A stretch of DNA of 33,446 nt from Azoarcus sp. (GCA_031268195.1 JAIRXQ010000058.1:1-33446), one strand, 5' to 3'; positions 8,123-16,644 are shown, counted from the first letter of the stretch. Numbers and translations are program-made. Notes: a model not told the origin generated them from the letters alone.

Positions 8123-11100
8123 ATGGCGGCGGCGGCCGGACTCGACGTTTTCACTTGTCCGCTCGACGGCATTGCGCTGATCGAGGCATCCGCCGGCACC
8201 GGCAAGACGTGGAACCTCTGCGCCCTCTACCTGCGGCAGCTGCTGGAGAAGAACCGCGCCGTGAGCGAGGTGCTGGTGATGACCTTCACCCGCGCCGCGA
8301 CCGCTGAACTGGTCGCCCGCATTCGTGCCCGGCTGGCCGCCACCCTGCACGCCTGCGAAGGTGAGGCTGGATACGGTGAGGCCGAACACGGCGGCCCGGA
8401 CGCGGGCTGCGACGGCGATCCTTTCGTTCCCCGTCTGCTTGCCGCCGCGCACGCCGCCGGGGTGAGCGAGGACGACATCCGCGCCCGTCTGCGCGGGGCG
8501 CTCGTCGCGTTCGACGAGGCGGCCATCTTCACCATTCATGGCTTTTGCACGCGGGCGCTGGCCGATGCGCCGTTTGCGGCCGCTTTGCCTTTCGAGACCG
8601 AAGTGGGCGCGGACGATGGCGATACGCTGCTGGAGACGGCGCGCGACTTTTGGCGACGCGAGGTTGCAGGCGTCGATGCGGCGCTGGCCGATTGCCTGCT
8701 GGCGAGCGGCGACAGTCCCGAAAAATGGGCGGGCTGGCTCGCGGAGGCGCTGGCGCGTCCGCTGGCGCGGGAAATGTGGGACGCGGATGGCGCGGGCGGC
8801 GACATTGTCGCGCTCGATGCGGCGCTCGTGACCGCCTACGAAGCGGCGCGCGCGGCGTGGGGCGATGGCGCCGCGCTGCTCGATACGATCAGAGGGGCGC
8901 TCGGCACGCTCAACGGCAACAGCTACAAACCGGCTTTGATCACCGTCGCGCACGGTCAATGGGCCGATTGGCTGCGGGCGGGGAGTGCGCGCGCGGTCTT
9001 GCCGGGAAGCAAAGAGAGCAGGCTCGTTCTTTTTACCGCGGAAAATCTGGCGGGGAAAACGAACAAAGGCCATACCCCGCCCGCGCATCCCTTCTTCGCT
9101 GCGGCGCAAATCCTGCTCGATGCGCGCGCGCGGTCCGATGACGCGCTCGCGGGGGCAAGGCTGGCGCTGCTGCACCGCTTCATCGCCGCCGCCGTGCCCG
9201 GCTCGCGGCAGCGCAAGCGGGAGGAACGCCGCATTTCGTTCAACGATGTGCTGTGGAACGCCCACGCCGCGCTGGCGTCGCGTCCCGGACTGGCGGCGCT
9301 GCTGCACGAACGCTATCCGGCGGCGCTGATCGACGAATTTCAGGACACCGATCCGCTGCAATGGGCGATCATCGCGCGCCTTTACGCCAGCGGCGGGCGA
9401 TGCGGCGATCTCTGTCTCGTGGGCGATCCCAAGCAGGCAATCTACAGCTTTCGGGGCGCGGATTTGCACACCTATCTCGCGGCGCGCGGGCAGGCCGGCG
9501 CCCGCTACACGCTGGATGCCAACCGCCGCTCCACGCCGGCGCTGGTGGCGGCCTGTAACCAGCTGTTCGGCGCAAATGATGCCGCGTTCATGGAAGAAGG
9601 CATCACCTTCCAGCCCGTGCGGGCGGTGGAGTCCGCCTCCGCCTCCGGGATGGTGGAGGGGATGGCGGAGAGGATGGCGGAGGGGGCCGCCCTGCGCCTG
9701 TGGCGGCTTCCGGCGGGGGAGGACGATGGCAAAGGCGGCGGCGAACGTCTGCCCAGGCTGCTTGCCAGGCAGCGCGCGGCGGCGGCGAGCGCCGCTGAAA
9801 TCGTCCGCCTGATTGCGGCGGGCGTGGCGAGCCGCGAGATCGCCGTGCTGGTGCGCACGCATCGGGAGGGCGCGCTCATGAAAGCGGCGCTGGCCTCGCT
9901 GGGCGTGGCGAGCATCGAGATGTCGCAGGCGAGCGTCTACGACGCGCTCGAAGCCGCCGATCTGGAAAGCGTGCTGCGCGCCGTGGCCGAGCCGGCGCGC
10001 GAGCGGCTGGTCAAAACGGCGCTCGCCACCGCGCTGATGGGGCGCACGGCAGCCTGGCTGGAATGGCTGATGCGCGACGACGACGGACTCGTGCGCGAGT
10101 TCGAGCGTTTCGCGCGCTGGCACGAATTGTGGCTAAAACAAGGCTTCGCGGCGATGCTGTGGCGCTGGATGGCCGAGGAGAACGTCCCCGCAAGGCTGCT
10201 CGCGCGCCCGGACGGCGAGCGCCGCCTCACCAACCTGTTTCATCTTGCCGAACTCTTGCAGCGCGAGGCCGGAGGTGCCGCGCCTGCCGTGCTGCTGCGC
10301 TTTCTTGCCCGTTGCCGCACCGGGAGAAAAAGTGGCGGCGACGATGCCTTGCTGCGGCTGGAGTCCGACCGCGACCTCGTGCGCATCGTCACCGTCCACG
10401 GCGCGAAGGGCCTGGAATATGAAATCGTTTTCTGCCCGTTCCTGTTCGATGGCCGTGCGTCGCGGGGGGCGCGCAGCGGGCCGCTGCGCCTGTGGCACGA
10501 CGCGCAAGGGCGGCAGGTCGCGGACTGGCGGCGCAAACCGCCGGAAGACGAGGCGGCCGGGATCGAGCACAGCCTCGCCCGCGAGCGTGACGCCGAAGCC
10601 CTGCGCGCGATCTACGTGGCGCTCACACGGGCCAAGCGGCGCTGCTATCTGGTCGTCGGCAGCTATGAGAAAGCATTCGCCCGGAGCGCGAACTGCAAGG
10701 AAAGCGTGCATTCCCTGCTCAACTGGCTGGCGGCGGGCAAAAGCATTGCCGCCGATGCGTGGGCGGGAGCCGATTTGACGCCGGATGACATCGATGCGCG
10801 CTGGCGCGATCTGGCTGCGAACAGCGGCGGCGCAATCTCTTGCGACGATCTGCCCGCGGCCGTGGACGAAGCCCTGGCCGCAGGCCCGGTGCCACCGCAC
10901 TACGTTGCGCCCGCCGCACCGCGCGTGCCGTCCGCGTGGTGGATGGGCAGCTTCAGCGGACTGGTTTGCGGCGCGACCCACGAGGACGCCGCCCGCGACC
11001 ACGATGCGCGCATCGAACCTGGACGCGCGCCGGGAGGCGAGGAAGGTGAGGAGGATGAGGGGGACGAGGAGGGCGGGGGGAGAAGCGCCGCCGAACCGCT

Positions 11101-11848
11101 GCCGGAGGACGACATCCTGCGCTTTCCGCGCGGCGCGGCGGCGGGCGATTGCATCCATGCCGTGTTCGAGTCCATCGACTTCACCCGCCCCGAGGCACGC
11201 CCCCCGGCCATCGCCCGCGCGCTTGCCGCGCATCCGCTGCCGGGGGGCGACGCCGCGCTGCGTGCGCGCATGCTGGCGCGGCTGCTCGACGATGTGCTCG
11301 CCACCCCGCTGCTGGCCGATGATCCCTCGCTGCGACTGCAAACCGTGCCCATGACGCGGCGCATCTCGGAGCTCGGCTTTTACCTGCCCGTGCCCCGGCT
11401 TGCCGCCGGCGCGCCCAACGACTGGCTCGCCGCGCGCGGCTACGCCATGCCGAAGCTGGCGGCGCGCGAGCTCTCCGGCTACCTCAAGGGCTACATCGAT
11501 CTCGTATTCGAGCACGCCGGGCGCTTCTGGGTGCTGGACTGGAAATCCAATCACCTCGGCGAGTCCTGCGCCGATTACGGCCCGGACGGACTCGCGGCGG
11601 CGATGCGCGAACACGGCTATCACCTGCAATACCTGCTCTATACCGTCGCCCTGCACCGCCACCTTGGGCAAACGCTGCCCGGCTACGACTTCGCACGTCA
11701 TTTCGGCGGCGTGCTCTACCTGTTCGTGCGCGGCGTGCGCCCCGGCTGGCGGAACCGCGACGGCGCGCCTGCCGGGGTGTTCCGCCATCGCCCGAGCTTC
11801 GAGGACATCGCCGCGCTCGAAGCGCTGCTGGTGGGAGGGGCGCGATGA
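8123..11848 (+). CDS. recB: Exodeoxyribonuclease V beta subunit (RecB)
   Basis: RecB is the 3'-5' helicase and nuclease of RecBCD, which processes double-strand breaks for recombination. In 1241 residues it shows all superfamily-1A helicase motifs: Walker A ASAGTGKT (22-29), LIDEFQDTDPLQWAI, GDPKQAIYSFRGAD, TVHGAKGLEYE and AIYVALTRAKRR. The C-terminal nuclease has GDCIHAVFE, then Asp1126 in YIDLVFE, Asp1139 and Lys1141 in LDWKS, with the same 13- and 2-residue spacing as the E. coli D1067/D1080/K1082 triad. Two low-complexity insertions are visible: a GMVEGMAERMAEG stretch encoded by a 12-base repeat, and an acidic/Gly linker near 11038-11090. ATG 8123 follows GAAGG; the longer frame from 7955 overlaps psd and is not used. 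recD overlaps its stop. Confidence 0.96.
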   Translation: MAAAAGLDVFTCPLDGIALIEASAGTGKTWNLCALYLRQLLEKNRAVSEVLVMTFTRAATAELVARIRARLAATLHACEGEAGYGEAEHGGPDAGCDGDPFVPRLLAAAHAAGVSEDDIRARLRGALVAFDEAAIFTIHGFCTRALADAPFAAALPFETEVGADDGDTLLETARDFWRREVAGVDAALADCLLASGDSPEKWAGWLAEALARPLAREMWDADGAGGDIVALDAALVTAYEAARAAWGDGAALLDTIRGALGTLNGNSYKPALITVAHGQWADWLRAGSARAVLPGSKESRLVLFTAENLAGKTNKGHTPPAHPFFAAAQILLDARARSDDALAGARLALLHRFIAAAVPGSRQRKREERRISFNDVLWNAHAALASRPGLAALLHERYPAALIDEFQDTDPLQWAIIARLYASGGRCGDLCLVGDPKQAIYSFRGADLHTYLAARGQAGARYTLDANRRSTPALVAACNQLFGANDAAFMEEGITFQPVRAVESASASGMVEGMAERMAEGAALRLWRLPAGEDDGKGGGERLPRLLARQRAAAASAAEIVRLIAAGVASREIAVLVRTHREGALMKAALASLGVASIEMSQASVYDALEAADLESVLRAVAEPARERLVKTALATALMGRTAAWLEWLMRDDDGLVREFERFARWHELWLKQGFAAMLWRWMAEENVPARLLARPDGERRLTNLFHLAELLQREAGGAAPAVLLRFLARCRTGRKSGGDDALLRLESDRDLVRIVTVHGAKGLEYEIVFCPFLFDGRASRGARSGPLRLWHDAQGRQVADWRRKPPEDEAAGIEHSLARERDAEALRAIYVALTRAKRRCYLVVGSYEKAFARSANCKESVHSLLNWLAAGKSIAADAWAGADLTPDDIDARWRDLAANSGGAISCDDLPAAVDEALAAGPVPPHYVAPAAPRVPSAWWMGSFSGLVCGATHEDAARDHDARIEPGRAPGGEEGEEDEGDEEGGGRSAAEPLPEDDILRFPRGAAAGDCIHAVFESIDFTRPEARPPAIARALAAHPLPGGDAALRARMLARLLDDVLATPLLADDPSLRLQTVPMTRRISELGFYLPVPRLAAGAPNDWLAARGYAMPKLAARELSGYLKGYIDLVFEHAGRFWVLDWKSNHLGESCADYGPDGLAAAMREHGYHLQYLLYTVALHRHLGQTLPGYDFARHFGGVLYLFVRGVRPGWRNRDGAPAGVFRHRPSFEDIAALEALLVGGAR
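9647..9682. repeat. 12-base tandem repeat, 3 units, inside recB
   Basis: Units at 9647-9658, 9659-9670 and 9671-9682 share the pattern (G/A)GGATGG(T/C)GGAG. They encode GMVE-GMAE-RMAE, a charged insertion between conserved helicase blocks, and keep the frame. Confidence 0.85.
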
Positions 11849-13746
11849 ACGCCGCACCGCAAAGCGAAACGTGGGAAACGTTGGGAACGCTGGAAACATT
11901 GAACGCCCCGCCCGCGGCGCGGCGCGCCCGCGACGCGCTGGCCGACGGACTGGCGCGGCAGATCGGGCGCTGGGCGCGCGCGCAGGGCAGCGAGAGCGCC
12001 GACGTGCGAGTGCTCGTACAGGCCGTGCAGAAACTGGCGCTCGCCGCTTGCGACGGTCACGTTTGCCTGCCGCTGGCGCGTCTCGGCAGCGCGGACGTGG
12101 CAGAGCTGCGCCGCGTCCTGCTGGGCAGCGGCATGGCCATCGCGGCGGACTCGAAGCTGCTGCCCGCGCGCGCATGGCCGCTGGTGCTCGACGGCGAACG
12201 GCTTTACCTGCGCGTCTACTTCGATCTCGAAACACGGCTGGCCCGCGCGCTGCGGGCGCTGGCCGCCGATTTTGCCACCGATGTCGACGACGATCCCGAC
12301 GACGATCTCATCCGCGCCGCGCTCGATGTGTGTTTCCCGCCGCGTCCCGGCGGCCCGCCCGACTGGCAAAAAGTGGCGGCAGCGCTGGCGCTCACGCAGC
12401 GGCTAACGATCGTCAGCGGTGGCCCCGGCACGGGCAAGACCACGACCGTCGCCGCGCTCATCGCCTGCCTGCTGGCGCTCGAACCCGGCACCCGCATTGC
12501 GCTCGCCGCGCCCACCGGCAAGGCGGCGGCGCGCCTGCGCGAAGCACTGGCCGCGCGCGCCCGCGATCTGCCCGAGGCGGTGCGTTTGAGGTTGCCCGCC
12601 GAAGCGTACACCGTGCATCGCCTGCTGGGCCCCACCTCGACGCCGGGCCGCTTCCGGCACGACGCCGCCCATCCGCTCGCCCTCGATCTGCTCGTGATCG
12701 ACGAAGCCTCGATGCTCGATCTCGCGCTGGCCGCCGCGCTCCTCGATGCCTTGCCCACGCGCGCCCGTCTGGTGCTGCTGGGCGACAAAGATCAACTCTC
12801 CGCCGTGGAGGCGGGCGCGGTGTTCGCGGATTTGTCTGCCGGCTGGCGTCTCGCCGCGGCACGGGCGACGCGCCTCGCGGCGCTCACCGGCGCACCCGTC
12901 GAGGCGCTGATGCACGGTTCGAGCGAACCTGCCACGCTGCCCGATTGCGTCGTCTGGCTCACCGAAAGCCACCGCTTCCGCGCCGATTCCGGCATCGGCC
13001 GTCTCGCACGCGACATCGGCGCGGGCGAGGGCGCGGCGGCGCTGGCCCGGCTGCGCGCCCGTACCGATCCCGCCGTGACGTGGATCGAAGACGAGCAGGA
13101 CGCCGCACTGCCCCCCGCCGCGCTCGCAGCTATGGCGGCCGGGTACGGCGCTTGTTTTGCCGCGCTGCAAGAGATGCGGAAAAACGAACCGCCCGAAGCG
13201 CGCGCCGCCCGCGTCTTGCAAGCCTTCGAGCGTTTCCGCGTACTGGTCGCCGTCCACGACGGCCCGCGCGGCCTGGCCGCCATCAACGCCCGCCTGACCC
13301 AGCACGCCCGCGCCGCGCTCGGCCTCGCCGCCCCGGCGGGCCCCTTCTGGCCGGGCCGCCCGCTGATCGTGCTGAAAAACGACCCGGTGACCAAACTGTT
13401 CAACGGCGACATCGGCATCTGCCTGCCCGATCCCGACGGCACGCTGCGCGTCTGGTTCCCTACCGCCGACGGCGCGCACCGCGCCCTTTCTCCGCAACGC
13501 CTCCCCGAACACGACACCGCCTTCGCGCTGACCGTCCATAAAAGCCAGGGCTCGGAATTCGCGGAAGTATTGCTCCTGCTGCCTGCCAGAACGGTGCGCG
13601 TGTTGAGCCGCGAGCTACTCTACACGGCGCTCACCCGCGCCGCGCAGCGCGTCACCATCGTGGGCAACGGTGCGGTGTTTGCGGCGGGATGCGCGGTCAG
13701 GAGTGAGCGCTTCAGCGGCCTAGGGGGACGGCTTGGGGGGGGATGA
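11845..13746 (+). CDS. recD: Exodeoxyribonuclease V alpha subunit (RecD)
   Basis: RecD is the 5'-3' helicase of RecBCD. The 633-residue protein has Walker A GGPGTGKTTT at 192-201, Walker B LLVIDEASMLDL, motif III LLGDKDQLSAVEAGAVF, motif V FALTVHKSQGSEF and motif VI ELLYTALTRAAQRV. The N-terminus, including the repetitive ETWETLGTLETLN, is poorly conserved and probably flexible. The ATG overlaps the recB TGA (ATGA), which fits coupled translation and one-to-one assembly. No recC lies nearby, so the third subunit must be elsewhere if the enzyme is the full heterotrimer. Confidence 0.96.
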   Translation: MNAAPQSETWETLGTLETLNAPPAARRARDALADGLARQIGRWARAQGSESADVRVLVQAVQKLALAACDGHVCLPLARLGSADVAELRRVLLGSGMAIAADSKLLPARAWPLVLDGERLYLRVYFDLETRLARALRALAADFATDVDDDPDDDLIRAALDVCFPPRPGGPPDWQKVAAALALTQRLTIVSGGPGTGKTTTVAALIACLLALEPGTRIALAAPTGKAAARLREALAARARDLPEAVRLRLPAEAYTVHRLLGPTSTPGRFRHDAAHPLALDLLVIDEASMLDLALAAALLDALPTRARLVLLGDKDQLSAVEAGAVFADLSAGWRLAAARATRLAALTGAPVEALMHGSSEPATLPDCVVWLTESHRFRADSGIGRLARDIGAGEGAAALARLRARTDPAVTWIEDEQDAALPPAALAAMAAGYGACFAALQEMRKNEPPEARAARVLQAFERFRVLVAVHDGPRGLAAINARLTQHARAALGLAAPAGPFWPGRPLIVLKNDPVTKLFNGDIGICLPDPDGTLRVWFPTADGAHRALSPQRLPEHDTAFALTVHKSQGSEFAEVLLLLPARTVRVLSRELLYTALTRAAQRVTIVGNGAVFAAGCAVRSERFSGLGGRLGGG

Positions 13747-13854
13747 GTGAAATGAATGATGAATGGCGGCGCGGCCACGGTTCTCCTTGACCCGGTGCCA
13801 TTCGCACGACCACCGCCGCGCCCTTTCCCGCCCCTGGCGGGGCAAATGCATGGA

Positions 13855-13883
13855 TCATGCGCAATACCCCGCGCGGCGAAACC
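13855..13883 (+). repeat. 29-base direct repeat, left copy, at the accessory island edge
   Basis: The segment starts TCATGCGCAATACCCCGCGC and continues with GGCGAAACC. It recurs at 19735-19763 with one difference (T to C). Both copies are intergenic, point the same way, and bracket the accessory genes between recD and parE. Confidence 0.75.
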
Positions 13884-13949
13884 AGGGCAATCGTATAAAT
13901 GCCGCTATCGTACACGCTGACATTTTTTCGTTTACACACAAAGACGCCC

Positions 13950-14006
13950 ATGAAACTATTCGGCTTGCCCCCAAAAAACAGCCCCGTCATTGATCCCATC
14001 AAATGA
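13950..14006 (+). other. Possible 18-codon ORF or gene remnant
   Basis: ATG at 13950 opens an 18-residue peptide (MKLFGLPPKNSPVIDPIK) ending 16 bases before the next gene. The composition looks protein-like, but there is no clear ribosome site. It could be the surviving N-terminus of a lost gene, an upstream leader, or chance. Confidence 0.25.
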
Positions 14007-14022
14007 CTACAGGAATTTTGCC

Positions 14023-14637
14023 ATGAAACCAACTTTGATCGTTATCTTACCTCTCCTTCTGCTTGCCAATCCTGCCATGGCCGAAGGCGTACCATTTTAC
14101 GGAGAGCAACTTAAAGGACATGCTGCCGTTGCCCATGATCATCAGATCATTTTTCGGCTATTCGGAGATGTAGCTAAAACCACATATGGCTACATGAAAG
14201 AGGAAGCCACGGGAAACGCCGGAACATGTAAGGGGGATGTTAAACGATTTCCTGGTTTCTTATGTGTAAAGGGCACAGATTTTTTTGAGTGCATCATCAG
14301 AATAAACCTGAAGGAAGGAGTGCTTGAAGGCGAAAGTGGCGAAATATGCGAATACGCTGGCAGTAGCCCTAAAAGGCCACATCTTGCCATGAGGGAAATG
14401 TTCGTTGGTGACGGAGGGATGACTTTTCATCTTATTGGTGATACCGCCAAAGTCATATATAACAAAATGAGCATAGAGTCAAAAAACAACGATTCCCAAA
14501 GCTGCTTAGGAGGGGCTGTAAAAAGATTTAATGGGTTGGAGTGCTCGAAATATAAGAATAAATACGAGTGTTATCTTAACGTGGATTTAGCTGCCAAAAA
14601 GATGAGATTCCTGTCTGAAATGTGTCCTCAGGAATGA
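14023..14637 (+). CDS. Exported protein with two 4-cysteine modules, unknown function
   Basis: I do not recognise this 204-residue protein. It starts with a signal peptide cleaved after AMA at residue 20. The mature part is two copies of one module. Module 1 (about 42-110) and module 2 (about 133-202) share F-x-L-x-GD-x-AK-x-x-Y-x-x-M, then C-x-G-x-VKRF-x-G-x-x-C, then E-C and a last C. Cysteines are 69, 81, 90, 109 and 161, 174, 183, 201, with spacings 12/9/19 and 13/9/18. Four cysteines per module suggest two disulfides each, in the periplasm or outside. The DNA copies are diverged, so the duplication is old. The gene is clearly more AT-rich than its neighbours, which suggests transfer. AGGA lies 8 bases before the ATG. 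It stands alone between recD and repeat DNA. Confidence 0.85.
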   Translation: MKPTLIVILPLLLLANPAMAEGVPFYGEQLKGHAAVAHDHQIIFRLFGDVAKTTYGYMKEEATGNAGTCKGDVKRFPGFLCVKGTDFFECIIRINLKEGVLEGESGEICEYAGSSPKRPHLAMREMFVGDGGMTFHLIGDTAKVIYNKMSIESKNNDSQSCLGGAVKRFNGLECSKYKNKYECYLNVDLAAKKMRFLSEMCPQE

Positions 14638-14901
14638 ACTTATCTTGGTTGGCTACATGAACAGCTCGCCGAAATCGCGAAATGAGCGCAAAAATCTTTG
14701 TACTCCATGAGCGTCGCTTCGCGCCGGATGGAACGAATCCCCTCTCCCACTCCTGACGGAACCCCCTCCCCCGCAAGCGGGAGAGGGAAAGGCTGTTTTT
14801 TGCAACGATTCTCGTCCAGAGGCTCCGCCTTTCCCTTCTCCCCGACGGGGAGAAGGTGGTCGCAGGCCAGAGGGGGGAGGGGGCGCTCCCGGATCATGCC
14901 T
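14638..14901. repeat. Intergenic repeat region with two GC-rich inverted repeats
   Basis: No gene is supported here. The DNA is pyrimidine/purine-skewed and holds two hairpins: 14764-14787 (11-base arms with one mismatch around AA) and 14834-14856 (perfect 11-base arms, CCTTCTCCCCG and its complement, around one base). This type of GC-rich hairpin DNA is a common dispersed intergenic element in proteobacteria. Translations of it recur in databases as false short proteins. Confidence 0.65.
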
Positions 14902-15282
14902 TTACGTGGCAATACTGTAGGACAACTTTGCGATGCTCGCCTTGAGTTCCACGGCGGGCGTAAAGACGATTTTTGCGCCCTTTACATGCCGGGCGCTCAA
15001 CGCTGCCTCGGAGGCCATGCCCTCGCTGGAGACGGAGATGCGGAAGCTCCCCAGGTCTCCGAACCGGACGCTTTTCCCTTCCTTCAAATAACCGGGCAGC
15101 ACGTCGGCAAGGCTGACGAGCACGGCGGTGACATCCGCGCGCGTCATGGCGGTCTGCTTTTCGATGGCGGCCGCCAAATCCTTCAAGTCGATCATGCCCG
15201 CGTTCTCCTGTACCAGGTAGTAGCGCGTTTCCTCGCGGTTTTGCGGGTTCTGGCGGGCGATTTTCTTCAGTTTCACAGCCAT
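14902..15282 (-). CDS. HU-related DNA-binding protein, Bacteroidota-type
   Basis: This 126-residue protein resembles the HU-related family best known from Bacteroidota rather than classical HU. It has the longer N-terminus (VKLKKIARQNPQNREETRYY), then LKDLAAAIEKQTAMTRADVTAV, the turn EGKSVRFGDLGSFRISVSSE, and AKIVFTPAVELKASI before the end. It lacks the RNPQTG DNA-clasping arm of classical HU. The family is thought to bind DNA as a dimer. The ATG at 15282 follows AGGA eight bases upstream. It is the only minus-strand intact gene of the accessory island, next to repeat DNA, and the classical HU of the window is at 422-709. The assignment is by motif recall only. Confidence 0.8.
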   Translation of the reverse strand: MAVKLKKIARQNPQNREETRYYLVQENAGMIDLKDLAAAIEKQTAMTRADVTAVLVSLADVLPGYLKEGKSVRFGDLGSFRISVSSEGMASEAALSARHVKGAKIVFTPAVELKASIAKLSYSIAT

Positions 15283-15376
15283 GTCGCATGTCCTGTCAAA
15301 TTACGGAGGCATGACGATAAGCAAGGCTGCGCGGGCTGTCAATATGCCTGTTGCAGAAAACGCGCCGTCGGCGCAA

Positions 15377-15517
15377 CGACGGCGGCATGGAAGCGGCATT
15401 GCCGTTGGGCGTCACGCCGGTCACGATGACGCCGCTCAACCTGACATGTACGAATTCCTGTTGCCCGCCGCGCAATGTATGAAGCGTCAATGCATTGACG
15501 ATGCCAGGGGCAATGGG
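15377..15517 (-). pseudogene. Probable fragment of an hcp (type VI secretion tube) gene
   Basis: Read on the minus strand, this stretch gives a peptide of about 47 residues with core RGGQQEFVHVRLSGVIVTGV followed by TPNGNAASMP. It matches the pattern GG-x-Q-x-E-(F/Y)-x-x-V-x-L-x-x-V-I-V-(T/S)-x-V of the second half of Hcp-family proteins, where a similar block precedes a variable loop. There is no start codon with a ribosome site, and the homology stops on both sides, so it is a remnant. The match is by eye; Hcp proteins are diverse and the segment is short. Confidence 0.45.
15485..15500. promoter_or_regulatory. Perfect 16-base palindrome upstream of the hydrolase-like gene
   Basis: CGTCAATGCATTGACG is its own reverse complement and lies 100 bases before the ATG at 15601. 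Its GTCAAT-N2-ATTGAC core resembles the site described for the flagellar/biofilm regulator FleQ in Pseudomonas. It also falls inside the hcp-like fragment, so it may be a coincidence of old coding sequence. Confidence 0.35.
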
Positions 15518-15600
15518 TAGAGTCCGGGCGGAAATTCAATCATCCGGCTCGACGCTTTCCGCACGGCGGCGAGAGCGGCGCGCGACAAAGGGGAAATGGC

Positions 15601-16644
15601 ATGCAGAACAGAAAAAACCAGATTATGGATCTCGGCAAGAAACTGGCGTTCAAGTGCATAGACGGGGATGCTAAGGCCCCCGCAGCCATCAAGGACGCCA
15701 GGGAGCAATTTATCAAAGCCGTGGAAGTCAGGTGCATTATCAACGACGTGGAAAATGGCCCCTTGAAAATTAACCAGGGCGATTCTTCCCTGTGCGGCCC
15801 GGCCGCGTTCATGTACTGCGTCGCCCGCGAGAAACCCGACGATTTCGCCCGCTATGCGTTCGATCTGGCGCTCACCGGCACAGGCAGTCTCGGCAGCCTG
15901 ATCGTCAAGCCGAAACAGGCATGCCTCGACGCCGAGCGCCTCAAGGTCGAGAAAAGCTGGCTTTCTAGAGAAAGAACCATCACTCCGGCAGATTGGGTGA
16001 CGCTGGCGAGCCTGCGGGACAGTACCGGCCCGGTCAGTTCCATGACCCGTGTCACCTCGGATTTCGGCGGAATGACCCACCCCGACGCGCTGGCGGGCTG
16101 GTTCAGGAAAACCGGCTGGTTCCGCAACGTGCGCAACGAAGCCCGCATTGGCGGCCACAGGGATCCTCTCCGCCATCTGCTGGGCATCAATTCGCTTCCC
16201 CTGAGCTATGTGTGCCTGCTCATCAACGCCAATATCATGACAAGAGGCGTGGTGTTCCGCATGCCGACCCATTGGGTCGTGCTGGGCGACGGCGCGGGAA
16301 AAGGCGGCGGCAGCAACGGCAATGACGGCTCGGTCATCCGGATCAGCACCCCCGGCATGACAACCCTGGATTCGCGCGGACGCCCCATCATGACCGTCCC
16401 GAAAATGGAGATACCTTTCCAATACCAGATCATGGAGCGTGTGTCCTGCCTGCCCGATAGTCCGGCGTGTGCCTTCAACAACGATCCCACGGCATCGAAA
16501 AGGGCCGAACTGGAAAAAGGGAAGCTGAATTTCAAGGTTTACACCTGGGGCAGAATCGGGACGATAGATGCCTACAACCCCGGCAATGTGACCGTGGAGA
16601 AATTCCAGGCTGCTTATTTCGGCTATGTTGCCGCCGCGAGATGA
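15601..16644 (+). CDS. Putative papain-like Cys-His hydrolase, candidate secreted effector
   Basis: This 347-residue protein has no signal peptide and no membrane segment. Residues 58-70 (NQGDSSLCGPAAF) place Gln59 six residues before Cys65, the same spacing as the oxyanion Gln19 and catalytic Cys25 of papain. His224 lies in THWVVLG, typical of the histidine strand of clan CA and C39-like enzymes. A third residue is not certain. The middle (PADWVTLASLRD; PDALAGWFRKTGWFRNV; VCLLINANI) looks well conserved, and I associate such proteins with type VI secretion effectors, from memory only. The ATG follows AAAGGGG. The next gene starts 22 bases on and encodes a lipoprotein, itself duplicated, as an immunity protein might be. 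A housekeeping peptidase or a structural protein remains possible. Confidence 0.75.
   Translation: MQNRKNQIMDLGKKLAFKCIDGDAKAPAAIKDAREQFIKAVEVRCIINDVENGPLKINQGDSSLCGPAAFMYCVAREKPDDFARYAFDLALTGTGSLGSLIVKPKQACLDAERLKVEKSWLSRERTITPADWVTLASLRDSTGPVSSMTRVTSDFGGMTHPDALAGWFRKTGWFRNVRNEARIGGHRDPLRHLLGINSLPLSYVCLLINANIMTRGVVFRMPTHWVVLGDGAGKGGGSNGNDGSVIRISTPGMTTLDSRGRPIMTVPKMEIPFQYQIMERVSCLPDSPACAFNNDPTASKRAELEKGKLNFKVYTWGRIGTIDAYNPGNVTVEKFQAAYFGYVAAAR

Larger units (their letters stand above)
15283..15600. other. Intergenic region with a hairpin, a perfect palindrome and a gene fragment
   Basis: No complete gene is seen in these 318 bases between divergent genes. They hold a hairpin with perfect 8-base arms (15361-15382), a 16-base perfect palindrome (15485-15500), a probable hcp fragment on the minus strand (15377-15517), and the ribosome site AAAGGGG before the gene at 15601. 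Confidence 0.6.

Noticed and set aside
8069-12235. Two long minus-strand frames (684 and 700 residues) opposite recB
   Set aside because: Arg/Ala/Gly-rich antisense translations with no domain signal. RecB motifs on the plus strand explain the DNA.
13763-13993. 76-residue plus-strand frame after recD
   Set aside because: No ribosome site, no resemblance, and part of it is the 29-base repeat.
14640-14912. 90-residue minus-strand frame containing PLPLAGEG-type sequence
   Set aside because: This is a translation of GC-rich hairpin repeat DNA, a frequent source of false proteins.
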